DNA of 63,608 nt, taken from positions 1-63,608 of the forward strand of contig JAQUAF010000027.1 of NCBI GenBank assembly GCA_028687435.1. The letters are read 5' to 3'. The DNA comes from Verrucomicrobiia bacterium. Lineage in GTDB: Bacteria > Verrucomicrobiota > Verrucomicrobiia > JABWAM01. A program made the position numbers and the translations under genes. Of the stretch, positions 17,349 through 25,109 are shown one piece after another; within the stretch, counting starts at the first letter, position 1, and the number at the start of each line of letters is the position of its first letter. The notes under the pieces are model-generated. The model saw only the letters and a list, made by a program, of their open reading frames with translations. It was not told the DNA's origin and did no database searches.

Positions 17349-19085
17349 ATGAAACACAACTGGAAATTTCATTGTTTGCTGGGGCTGGTGTTTGGTTTTC
17401 TGGGGTTGTTTCTTGTCTATCCCATCGTTTGCGTGCTGCAGGGCAGTTTCATGGTGGAAATGGAAGGCCGCAACCGGTTCACCCTGGTCTTTTTCAAATT
17501 ATTCGCGGAAAGCCCGCTGATGTGGCGGTGTCTGGCCAACAGTCTGGGGCTGGCTGCGCTGACCACATTCGCCTGTCTGCTGGTGGCAACACCACTGGCG
17601 CAGATCTTTGTCCATTACCGGTTCGGGGGCAAGACCTGGTGGCAGACCCTGATGATGAGTTCGCTGATTCTGCCCCCCTTTGTCGGCGCCATCGGCATGC
17701 AGCAGGTTTTCGCGCGATTTGGCACGTTGAATCACTGGCTGGGTTTGGTCGGGCCAAATGTGTCCAATCCCCACCCCATTGACTGGCTGGGAGCGGGCGG
17801 CTTTTGGGGAGTGGTCATCATGCAAACCCTGCATTTGTTTCCAATCCTCTTTCTCTACGCCCACGCCTCGCTGGCTGGAATCGATCCTGCGGTTCGGGAG
17901 GCGGCGCGCAGCCTGGGGGCATCCCCTGCGCGGGTATGGCGGACGGTGACCCTGCCCCTGTTGATGCCCGGCCTTTTTGCCGGCTCGGCGCTGGTTTTTG
18001 TCTGGGCTTTCACGGACCTGGGCACCCCTCTTGTCTTTGGTCTGAATCAAGTGGTGGCGGTTCAGATTTTTGACAAGGTGAATGAAACGGGATTCAACCC
18101 CTTTGGCTACACGCTGGTCATCGTGGTGCTGGCCATCACCGTGGGACTGTTTGCCTTTTCCCGCCGGCTGCTGGTGCGGGGCGAATTTGTGACCGAAAAA
18201 CGTTCCACAATCCAGGAGGACTGTGAACCCTTGCGGGGACTCAAAGGCGCGTTGATTCTCGGCGGGATGGGACTTCTGGTATTGGTGTCCCTGCTGCCTC
18301 ATGCCAGCGTGGTGGCGCAATCCCTCAGCGATCACTGGTTCATGAGCGCCCTGCCCCAAAAATGGACAACCTCCCATTACGTGGAAATTTTTACTCTTCC
18401 CCTGACCTTTACAGCCCTTAAAAACAGCCTGCTTTTCGCGGCGGCGAGCGCCTTGCTGGACATGGTGCTGGGCGTGCTGATCGCCTTCTGGCTGGTTCGC
18501 CGGGAATTTGCCGGCAAAACCCTGCTGGACATGCTCACTGTTTTGCCACTGGCCCTTCCCGGGTTGGTGCTGGCCTTCGGTTACGTGGTGGGATTCAATG
18601 TGCCCGTCAAATGGCATGGACTGGATCTGTCCTGGTTGCGGTCGGTTTTGAATCCGCGGGAAAACCCCATCATCCTCCTGATCGTCAGTTACAGCATTCG
18701 CCGGCTGCCCTATCTGGTTCGCGCCGCCCATGCCGGATTCCAACAACTCCATGTGTCATTGGAAGACGCCTCACGGAATCTGGGCGCGGGACGCTGGACC
18801 ACCATCCGGCGGGTGGTGCTGCCGCTTTTGCGGGGACATCTGGTGGCGGGCGGAGTGTTGACCTTTGCCTTTGCATTTCTTGAGGTAAGCGACAGCCTGA
18901 TCCTGGCCATGCAGGAACGGTATTTTCCCGTGACCAAAGCCATCTGGTCCTTGTTGGGACGCATCGAGCCGGGCGCCGCGAGCGTGGCCTGCGCGCTGGG
19001 CGTGCTGGGAATGGCGGTTTTGTTCGCGGCTTTTTACACCGCCAACCGGATTCTCGGAAAAAAAATGGGGAATTTGTTCGGGTGA
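17349..19085 (+). CDS. ABC transporter permease, fused two-domain (Fe3+/binding-protein-dependent type)
   Basis: A 578-residue inner-membrane protein with two BPD-transport permease domains in one chain, as in FbpB/ThiP-type transporters. Each half carries the EAA loop: AAREA-type REAARSLGASPARVWRTVTLPLL and LEDASRNLGAGRWTTIRRVVLPLL. About 12 membrane segments are visible. The start at 17349 is preferred because AGGAG lies 12 nt upstream; an in-frame GTG at 17322 is possible. No ATPase or binding protein is adjacent. Confidence 0.9.
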   Translation: MKHNWKFHCLLGLVFGFLGLFLVYPIVCVLQGSFMVEMEGRNRFTLVFFKLFAESPLMWRCLANSLGLAALTTFACLLVATPLAQIFVHYRFGGKTWWQTLMMSSLILPPFVGAIGMQQVFARFGTLNHWLGLVGPNVSNPHPIDWLGAGGFWGVVIMQTLHLFPILFLYAHASLAGIDPAVREAARSLGASPARVWRTVTLPLLMPGLFAGSALVFVWAFTDLGTPLVFGLNQVVAVQIFDKVNETGFNPFGYTLVIVVLAITVGLFAFSRRLLVRGEFVTEKRSTIQEDCEPLRGLKGALILGGMGLLVLVSLLPHASVVAQSLSDHWFMSALPQKWTTSHYVEIFTLPLTFTALKNSLLFAAASALLDMVLGVLIAFWLVRREFAGKTLLDMLTVLPLALPGLVLAFGYVVGFNVPVKWHGLDLSWLRSVLNPRENPIILLIVSYSIRRLPYLVRAAHAGFQQLHVSLEDASRNLGAGRWTTIRRVVLPLLRGHLVAGGVLTFAFAFLEVSDSLILAMQERYFPVTKAIWSLLGRIEPGAASVACALGVLGMAVLFAAFYTANRILGKKMGNLFG

Positions 19086-19164
19086 TTTAAGTCCCGCTCC
19101 CGCCGTGGCGGAACGGGACAGATGCTCGACGCCGGGAAAAAATCCAATTGCAATTTCCATTTTC

Positions 19165-19977
19165 ATGGCAAACTCCGAAATTCCCAAACATCAAGATTCA
19201 AAATCCACCGGCAAAATTCCGCCATTGGACCGTCCGTACGCAAAGCGCGGACTTTATGAATCCTTTATCCGGGCGGCGGCGTGTTTGGGATGGAAACGGG
19301 GACGCCGGGTGCTGGTGGGCTTGTCCGGCGGGCGGGATTCCGTGGTTCTCCTGCATTTGCTGCTGGCCGCCGGGTTCCGGGCGGAAGCGGCGCACCTCAA
19401 TCACCGGTTGCGTGGAGCAGAAAGCCGGCGCGACAAAAAATTTGTAAAAAATCTGTGCCGGACCTGGGGGGTGCCTTTGGCGACAGGCGCCGAGGCGGTT
19501 GCAAAACGATCCCTCCAATATGGTCTCTCGTTGGAAGACGCGGCGCGAACCGCCCGCTACCGGTTTCTGGCCCAGACAGCGCAACAACGAAAGATCCGCA
19601 CGGTGGCGGTGGCGCATCACTTGAATGACCAGGCTGAAACCGTGTTGATGAAAATCCTGTTTGGCGGCGGGCAGGGAAAACCGCGCGGCATGGCCATGCA
19701 GCGGTCTTTTTCACCGCCCGCATGGCCGGGAACAAAATCCTCAAAAACCAACTCCTCCCTGGAACTGGTCCGCCCCCTGCTGGAAATTCCCGCGGATCAA
19801 GTGGCTCTGTATGCCCGCCAAAACAAACTCCCTTTTTGTGAGGATTCCAGCAACCGCGACCTGCGCCACCCCCGCAACTGGATCCGCCGCCGCCTGCTGC
19901 CCTACATCGAGAAAGGTCTGCGCCGGAATGTGGTCAAACCCCTGGCCCGGTTGGGAAATTTGTCTTCTGGTGGGTAA
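19165..19977 (+). CDS. tilS: tRNA(Ile)-lysidine synthase, probably C-terminally truncated
   Basis: PP-loop ATPase that converts C34 of the CAU-anticodon tRNA-Ile to lysidine. Motifs: LVGLSGGRDSVVLLHLL (PP-loop), AHLNHRLRGAESRRDKKFV, SLEDAARTARYRFL, VAVAHHLNDQAETVLMKIL, PFCEDSSNRD and RNWIRRRLLPYIE. The core is complete but the frame ends after about 270 residues at LARLGNLSSGG, shorter than usual (at least 310-330), immediately before the toxin-antitoxin module. Truncation by insertion of that module is likely; the remaining core may still be active. Confidence 0.85.
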   Translation: MANSEIPKHQDSKSTGKIPPLDRPYAKRGLYESFIRAAACLGWKRGRRVLVGLSGGRDSVVLLHLLLAAGFRAEAAHLNHRLRGAESRRDKKFVKNLCRTWGVPLATGAEAVAKRSLQYGLSLEDAARTARYRFLAQTAQQRKIRTVAVAHHLNDQAETVLMKILFGGGQGKPRGMAMQRSFSPPAWPGTKSSKTNSSLELVRPLLEIPADQVALYARQNKLPFCEDSSNRDLRHPRNWIRRRLLPYIEKGLRRNVVKPLARLGNLSSGG

Positions 19978-19987
19978 TTTTCCGGAA

Positions 19988-20024
19988 TTGACATGACGTA
20001 TAATATGCTATATGTTATACGTCA
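19988..20024 (+). promoter_or_regulatory. promoter/operator of the toxin-antitoxin pair
   Basis: TTGACA (19988-19993), 17-nt spacer, TATGTT (20011-20016). Transcription would begin at about 20023-20024, on the ATG itself, implying a leaderless message. The imperfect palindrome TGACGTATAA...TTATACGTCA (19994-20024) covers the spacer, the -10 box and the start codon, the expected layout of an autoregulatory operator. Confidence 0.7.
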
Positions 20025-20266
20025 TGGATGCCAAATTGACACTCCGGCTCGAAGACACGCTGATTCGGCGCGCCAAAAAGGAGGCATGCCGCCGCGGCAA
20101 ATCCGTTTCCCAGATGGTTTCGGACTTCTTCAATTCGTTGAGAGACGACACTCCCGATAAAACGTTCTCCCATCCACCCATTACCACCTCGCTGGTGGGC
20201 CTTCTTAAGAACAGCCGGATTTCGGAAGATCATTACAAAAAACACCTCCGGGAGAAATACCTTTGA
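20024..20266 (+). CDS. ribbon-helix-helix-type antitoxin (VapB-like)
   Basis: An 80-residue protein (MDAKLTLRLEDTLIRRAKKEACRRGKSVSQMVSDFFNSL in its first half, a classic ribbon-helix-helix) with a C-terminal tail (HLREKYL) expected to wrap the toxin. It resembles the DUF6364 antitoxins. It overlaps the toxin gene by 4 bp. No Shine-Dalgarno precedes it, in line with the leaderless promoter arrangement. Confidence 0.85.
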   Translation: MDAKLTLRLEDTLIRRAKKEACRRGKSVSQMVSDFFNSLRDDTPDKTFSHPPITTSLVGLLKNSRISEDHYKKHLREKYL

Positions 20267-20676
20267 AAGTGATCATCGACACCAATGTCGTTCTCGACGC
20301 GCTGCTCTTCCGGGATCCTTTTGTTCATGCGGCGGCCAAAATCCTTGGCATGGCTGAACGTTCCGAGATCGAAGCCTTTCTGGGCGCGACAACGGTTACG
20401 ACCATTGACTATCTCATCGAACAATCCCTGCCGGAACGGGAGGCTCGGGCCGCCCTCCGCCATCTGTTGGAACTTTTCGATGTCGCTCCGGTCAACCGCG
20501 CTGTTCTTGAGCGAGCACTGGCCATGAACATGCGCGACTATGAGGACGCGGTGATCTCTGCGGCTGGCGAACTGGTCGGGGCTGAGGCTGTTGTGACCAG
20601 AAATACGAAGGACTTTGTCAAATGTCCCTTGAGGGTATTACAACCGGATGAATTTTTGGCCATCCTGAAAGGTTAA
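20263..20676 (+). CDS. PIN-domain toxin (VapC-like ribonuclease)
   Basis: A 137-residue PIN domain. Acidic active-site positions are in IIDTNVVLDALL, DYLIEQSL, RDYEDAVISAAGE and VVTRNTKDF, in the family order. It is expected to be an Mg-dependent ribonuclease (many VapCs cut tRNA anticodon loops or rRNA) held inactive by the antitoxin. Its position between a truncated tilS and a tRNA-rich island is noteworthy. Confidence 0.9.
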   Translation: MKVIIDTNVVLDALLFRDPFVHAAAKILGMAERSEIEAFLGATTVTTIDYLIEQSLPEREARAALRHLLELFDVAPVNRAVLERALAMNMRDYEDAVISAAGELVGAEAVVTRNTKDFVKCPLRVLQPDEFLAILKG

Positions 20677-20691
20677 AAATCAAATGCGCGG

Positions 20692-21279
20692 TCACCGATG
20701 CGGCAAGAAATGATCCCAATCCGGGATTTGATGGGGATTGCGGAGAAAAAAAGTGACCGGCAGCTCGCGGGGGAGTTGGGGGGTTTTGAGCAGCTTCAAG
20801 CCGGCTTCCTCGGGCAACCGGTCGGCCTTGGAGGCGTTCACCTCCCGGTGCGCCAGAACGCAGTTTTCCCAGGAAGTCTTGCCACCTTTGGAGCGCGGCC
20901 GCACGTGATCGATGCTGGCTTCATGGCGATGAAGCCGTTTTCCGGTGTATTGGCACAGGCCGCCATCGCGGTCCCATATTGCCTGGTTTGAAAAACGTGG
21001 GCGCCGTTTGGGTACCTGGTTGTAACCCACGCAGACGATGACCGTGGGAATCCTGATTTTTCCGCGCGGGGTTTGTGCAAAGGAGTCGTCTTCCCGGACG
21101 GGCAGGGCAAGCCATTGATTCCAAGTCACAGGCAACATGACATCCATCCCCTGGATGTCCAGAGCTGTGGCCGCATCGGAAGCCATCATGCAAAAGGCTT
21201 GCGCCGGCGTTTTCACATGGATCGCCTGCCAGTTCCGGTTCAAAACCAAAACAGTCGGTTGATTGAGTCGATCATTCAT
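20692..21279 (-). CDS. HNH endonuclease
   Basis: A 195-residue protein of the common bacterial HNH family with an N-terminal VLVLNRNWQAIHV segment and the nuclease motif CQYTGKRLHRHEASIDHVRPRSKGGKTSWENCVLAHREVNASKADR in consecutive order (His-Asn-His pattern IDHVRP, ENCV, H-N). The metal-binding second Cys pair is incomplete. I chose ATG 21279 over the TTG at 21291. Confidence 0.85.
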   Translation of the reverse strand: MNDRLNQPTVLVLNRNWQAIHVKTPAQAFCMMASDAATALDIQGMDVMLPVTWNQWLALPVREDDSFAQTPRGKIRIPTVIVCVGYNQVPKRRPRFSNQAIWDRDGGLCQYTGKRLHRHEASIDHVRPRSKGGKTSWENCVLAHREVNASKADRLPEEAGLKLLKTPQLPRELPVTFFLRNPHQIPDWDHFLPHR

Positions 21280-21344
21280 AATATTTTCCAAATATCCCCG
21301 GTATTTGTTCTTTGTCGTTTATTTGTTCCCAGACAACCCTAAAA

Positions 21345-21436
21345 TGGCGGAGCGCCGAAAAATTGCGTCCCATCCCGATGAGTCGGGACCATCTCGTTAG
21401 CACCGAGTGCCGGCACGCTTGTCCGGTTGACGCTCC
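21345..21436 (-). tRNA. tRNA-Ser(GCT), non-canonical T-loop
   Basis: Acceptor GGAGCGT/GCGCTCC, anticodon loop GTGCTAA, long variable arm (GTCCCGA...CGGGAT) as expected for serine, encoded CCA. The T-loop is CGCAATT, the same as tRNA-Ser(GGA) in the main array. One weak T-stem with G-T pairs. Confidence 0.8.
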
Positions 21437-21441
21437 ATATA

Positions 21442-21521
21442 TGGTTCCCGCGGCAGGATTCGCACCTGCACCATCCAAGGTTTGAGCTTGGCGCCTCTGC
21501 TGTTGGGCTAGTGCGGCGGGA
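21442..21521 (-). tRNA. tRNA-Leu(CAA), non-canonical T-loop and short variable loop
   Basis: Anticodon arm CCAAG-CTCAAAC-CTTGG; T-arm GCAGG-TGCGAAT-CCTGC; encoded CCA. The D-loop has AGCA, not GG. The variable region is only about 5 nt (ATGGT), whereas bacterial leucine tRNAs normally have a long variable arm. Lies 6 nt from tRNA-Ser(GCT), same strand. Confidence 0.75.
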
Positions 21522-21682
21522 ATGACTGAGGGTGATAGCCTCTTCGTTCATACGACTATCGTTTTGGGGTTGGAACCGAATCCTTACCCAAGAACTCCAG
21601 GGACACCCAATCTAAAACTTACTCTCGATATTGCCAAGGGGCTTTTTCGTTAAAAAGGCGGGATCACTGCCAGCAACCGAAT

Positions 21683-22630
21683 TTATCCCTTCAGCAACCG
21701 CTTGAGCTTGCTTTCATCGGTCCCGGCGGCCCAGCCCATCTGTCCCATGACCCAGTTGGTCTTGCGATCACCCTTGAGCCCGGCTTTGACGGCCGATTCC
21801 CAGAGGGTCTTGGCTTTCCGGGCCTCCTCTTCGCGGGAAAGGCGGTTCATGCCCAGCTTCAGGCCCTGTCGGGGCACACCCCGCGCCCGGTGCAGTGCCG
21901 CAATGGTGCGCCATTTGAAATCGCGTTTGTAGTCGAGACTCCAGTAGGCGGGAATGAAGATCATAGTGCCGTAGGGGGTCAGGTTCACCGTCAGACGGAG
22001 TAAAAGAGGAAAATCTTCCTTCATTCCGTAGAGGTTCCAACGATGGCAGAAGGCATCGAAGAGTTCCTGGAAGCGGTCGGCTTCCTTTTCCCACCGGAAC
22101 CCAAAATCCGGACGAAAATTGCGTTCCTGCACCATGCGCCTGCGGATGATCTTCTTCCGGTCTTGGAATTTCCGGACGTCCGCCAGTGACTGGATATGCT
22201 TCCATTCGGCGATGAATTCCGGGTTGGCGAGAAGATCCTGTTCCTGAAACTCATATTTGTGGCCCGCCATCAGCAGGGAATAGTACTCCCCCTTCTGAAC
22301 CTGATGCTCATGCTGCCTCACCAGATCCTGAACGGGATGGTCCGGCGGGTTCCCCAGAAGATCGGTGAGCAATACCAAGGAGTGATCCAAACGGCGCCCT
22401 TGGCGGATTTTCTCCACAACATGAAGCCCCAGCCCGTTGATGTCCACCGGCCAGAGCGTGAGGGGAACAAAGATCCAGCGGTGCAGGGCCTGCAGGACGC
22501 TGTAATCCGGATGATTTTGGCATTTCCGGGGCAGCCGATGGATTTTCCGCAGGAGTTCCCCGCTCCATTCGTCCCGGTGATAGGCCAGTTTCTTCAGGCG
22601 TTCGAGGTCGGTTTGCAGGGAACTGTTCAT
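21683..22630 (-). CDS. hypothetical protein upstream of the tRNA-Leu/Ser pair
   Basis: A 315-residue protein I do not recognise. It is soluble, rich in charged and aromatic residues, with WIFVPLTLWPVDINGLG, YYSLLMAGHKYEF and a basic C-terminus (ARKAKTLWESAVKAGLKGDRKTNWVMGQMGW). No signal peptide or membrane segment is evident. It is read towards tRNA-Leu(CAA), which begins about 160 nt past its stop on the same strand, so co-transcription is possible. RNA binding can be suspected from basicity and context only. Confidence 0.6.
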   Translation of the reverse strand: MNSSLQTDLERLKKLAYHRDEWSGELLRKIHRLPRKCQNHPDYSVLQALHRWIFVPLTLWPVDINGLGLHVVEKIRQGRRLDHSLVLLTDLLGNPPDHPVQDLVRQHEHQVQKGEYYSLLMAGHKYEFQEQDLLANPEFIAEWKHIQSLADVRKFQDRKKIIRRRMVQERNFRPDFGFRWEKEADRFQELFDAFCHRWNLYGMKEDFPLLLRLTVNLTPYGTMIFIPAYWSLDYKRDFKWRTIAALHRARGVPRQGLKLGMNRLSREEEARKAKTLWESAVKAGLKGDRKTNWVMGQMGWAAGTDESKLKRLLKG

Positions 22631-22670
22631 GGTTCGGATCCTACCATGAAATGTTCACGCCGTCAGGGCA

Positions 22671-22732
22671 GATTGTGGGGACATTCTTTGCCCTGATGGA
22701 TCTTTACTTTTGCGTGCAGAATATGGACATGA
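22671..22732 (+). repeat. duplicated leader of module 1
   Basis: GTGGGGACATTCTTTGCCCTGA, then about 20 variable nt, then GTGCAGAATATGGACATGA. The same arrangement occurs at 26321-26383 before the second module, marking an ancestral segmental duplication. Confidence 0.8.
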
Positions 22733-23154
22733 AACAAATCTTCCTTTCTTCGTTCACCGGGCTTGCTGCACTGTGCGCAAGCGTCCTTTTTCTCGGATGC
22801 GCCATGGCTCCCAGTGTTCAACGGCTTAAAGTCGAGCCGCGTTTTCAACAGGCTGCCACCGAATTGGCGACGGCTTACCTTGAAAGCCAGAAAAAGGGTG
22901 AAAGCATGCCGTCGTTTGGTCCCGGTGCCGCGCATTTCTTCAACCTGGCGGAATACAAGATTGTTTCCTGCGGATGGGAATGGCGCCAACCGGCTGTTTT
23001 TGTTCATGTCAAGGCAGGCAACAAGATCGGTGGCAACCCTGTTTGGGCCAACTATGCCATCCGAATGGGCCATAATGCACAATTGGAGGCAGGCGGAGAT
23101 CGTTATCTTGGGTTGCGAATTGCTTCGGTGGGGCAAGCCATGGTGAATTTTTGA
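22723..23154 (+). CDS. putative lipoprotein
   Basis: About 143 residues with a type II signal peptide: MDMKQIFLSSFTGLAALC followed by the lipobox LFLGC. The mature part has no recognised domain (AYLESQKKGESMPSFGPGAAHFFN, then WANYAIRMGHNAQ). It sits 6 bp before the helical-repeat protein gene. Confidence 0.6.
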   Translation: MDMKQIFLSSFTGLAALCASVLFLGCAMAPSVQRLKVEPRFQQAATELATAYLESQKKGESMPSFGPGAAHFFNLAEYKIVSCGWEWRQPAVFVHVKAGNKIGGNPVWANYAIRMGHNAQLEAGGDRYLGLRIASVGQAMVNF

Positions 23155-23160
23155 AACATT

Positions 23161-24009
23161 ATGAACCGATCCAATATGAACCCACCGGGACGCGCCCAAG
23201 CGCCGGACAAGCAATCGTCGCCACACTCCGTTGTGCGAGAACTTTCTGGTTATGCTGAAATGGGCATGTGCAAGGAGGCGTTGGCTTTGGCCCGACGGGT
23301 TCTGAAAAGGTCGCGTCTGGAACCTGAAGTCTTCAACGAGGCGATCCACACGTTTCTTGTCCACCAGACAAAGCTTAAATCCGTACTGCCGCTGGTTACG
23401 GATGCCTATTTTCGTCTGAAAAAGAAAGATCAAAGGAAGGTCCGCCACTCGATGCTGGATTTTTACTTCAGCCTGGGTGATCATGGAAAGGCGTTGTTGT
23501 TTACCACCTTTCGTCCAAAAAACGGGATGGATTATTTGCTCTCTTTCAGGGTCTTTTTGGCGCTGGACCTAAAAAAAGAGGCAAAGCGCATGGCGCACCT
23601 TGGCCGGAGAATGCTGAGCCAACATGGACGCCCGAAAGAAATCGCGATCTTGCCCGCCTTGGCGAAATATTGTGAGTTCATAGGAGAGCTGGACATTGCT
23701 TTGTCAATGTGGCGGTTAATCCCCACCCAGGAATCGACGATTTACGACAAGCAGGGATCCATGGTGCGGAATCGTGTGGCGGAAACGCTCAAGATTCTGA
23801 ATGAGTCGCTTGAAGAAATCGAAGACCTTGCCCAGAACTCTGATCGTGAATTGGATGTTTCGCATCCCGGGTTGGATAAAAAATTGATCGAGGATTCACG
23901 CAAGGAATTACTCACCTTTCGGAAAGTGTTGGAAAGAATTTTGCCACAAAAACAGTGGAAGGCCTTCGGCTTGGTTGATGAAGAGGAAATTCATGAACAG
24001 AAAATTTAA
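23161..24009 (+). CDS. helical-repeat (TPR/PPR-like) protein, module 1
   Basis: A 282-residue all-helical protein (YAEMGMCKEALALARRVLKRSRLEPEVFNEAIHTF in its first third) with a conserved end: HPGLDKKLIEDSRKELLTFRKVLERILPQKQW. The gene at 26373 encodes a paralogue with the same order of segments. The alternation of short helices suggests TPR-like superhelix; partner unknown. It is followed by a relic of an AAA ATPase C-terminus, as is the paralogue. Confidence 0.6.
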   Translation: MNRSNMNPPGRAQAPDKQSSPHSVVRELSGYAEMGMCKEALALARRVLKRSRLEPEVFNEAIHTFLVHQTKLKSVLPLVTDAYFRLKKKDQRKVRHSMLDFYFSLGDHGKALLFTTFRPKNGMDYLLSFRVFLALDLKKEAKRMAHLGRRMLSQHGRPKEIAILPALAKYCEFIGELDIALSMWRLIPTQESTIYDKQGSMVRNRVAETLKILNESLEEIEDLAQNSDRELDVSHPGLDKKLIEDSRKELLTFRKVLERILPQKQWKAFGLVDEEEIHEQKI

Positions 24010-24135
24010 ATTTTGCCCGAGCATGAAGGTGATGATCTTGAAAGATGCCGAAATGGGTTTGACGACACAGGAATCTGACAATCCGGACCTCCTGTCGGCG
24101 TTGTTGAACCTCACCGACGGACTGAGGGCATCCAT

Positions 24136-24330
24136 TTGCAGTTGCAGATTATTTGCATGTCGAATTGCGAATTTGGCCAGATGGACCTGGCGCTCATCCG
24201 ACTCGGGTGCCACCTGGCCACGCAGGAATTCGCACCGTTGCCGTTTGAACAGGCACAGCGGTTAGCGGCGAAGATTGGAAAGACGTTGCCCAAAAATCGG
24301 TCATGCACCATTGCAAAATTTATTTCATGC
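24136..24330 (+). pseudogene. relic of AAA ATPase C-terminus, copy 1
   Basis: Reads SNCEFGQMDLALIRLGCHLATQEFAPLPFEQAQRLAAKIGKTLP in register with the better-preserved copy at 27406 (NCEFGKMDPAILRPGRLLALREF...). This is the sensor/arginine-finger end of an AAA-type ATPase (LRPGR motif, here decayed to IRLGC). No upstream ATPase body is present. Confidence 0.65.
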
Positions 24331-24467
24331 CGGGAATGGGTGAAGAATGGCGAAACTGAGAAAAATGTCCTTGTTTTTCAACCCTCGCAGGAACAGGCTG
24401 ACCAAGTTTGGGTTGGTAAAGTTCAATCCTTAATCACGCCTATTCTCTCCATCAAATAAAAAATCCG

Positions 24468-25109
24468 ATGCCAAAGTTTTACGTTTATAAAATGGTGTGT
24501 GATAACGGTGGTGCACCGTGCGTTTATCCCCAAAACTCAGCGAATGCAGTACTTTCCTTGTCAATCTGTAAGCCAATGATTCGATCGAGCGCTTGCAAGG
24601 GGGATTGGCTATTCGGCTTCGGAGGCAAGAAACTCGGAGGGCGACTGATTTATATAGCAGAAGTTGATGAAGTGCTGAAAGGTGGCGAGTATTACCGCAA
24701 TCCGAAATATATGATACGTCCCGACTGCATCTACCAGAAGGAGGGGGTGAACTACAGTTGGAAAAAAGGATCTGATTTCCACAAGAATGGTTCCAATATC
24801 GATCATGATCTTGGTAAATTCCCTGAACGTAAAAGAGCAATCGCCCTTCTCATCAACAACTTTCGTTATTTTGGCGAGGAAAACACCCTTAACTGGCAAG
24901 AGAAGTACGACCACTTGAAAACGATGTTGGATGATTTGAAGCAAGGTCATAGAGTAAACCATTCCACAGAAGTGGAATCCGACCTTAATAAACTGAAGGA
25001 TGCAATTTGGCGGCAGTATCCTGACGAAAAGCAGCTTGGCCTCCCGACAAACCGCGAAAAGTGTGGTAAATCCTCAACCCGGAGTTCAAAATGCAACTGT
25101 GGTTCCTGA
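24468..25109 (+). CDS. Nmad2-type protein (nucleotide-modification-associated domain 2)
   Basis: A 213-residue protein. The start MPKFYVYKMVCDNGGAPCVYP, then LSLSICKPMIRSSACKGDWLFGFGGKKLGGRLIYIAEVDEVL and GGEYYRNPKYMIRPDCIY match my recollection of Nmad2 (computationally linked to nucleic-acid base modification systems). Basic function of the family is unknown. The frame overlaps the next gene by 19 bp; both probably form one operon. Confidence 0.6.
   Translation: MPKFYVYKMVCDNGGAPCVYPQNSANAVLSLSICKPMIRSSACKGDWLFGFGGKKLGGRLIYIAEVDEVLKGGEYYRNPKYMIRPDCIYQKEGVNYSWKKGSDFHKNGSNIDHDLGKFPERKRAIALLINNFRYFGEENTLNWQEKYDHLKTMLDDLKQGHRVNHSTEVESDLNKLKDAIWRQYPDEKQLGLPTNREKCGKSSTRSSKCNCGS

Noticed and set aside
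23975..24265. Separate small gene after the first helical-repeat gene
   Set aside because: Composition is that of a frame-shifted shadow; the meaningful frame is the AAA relic starting at 24136.
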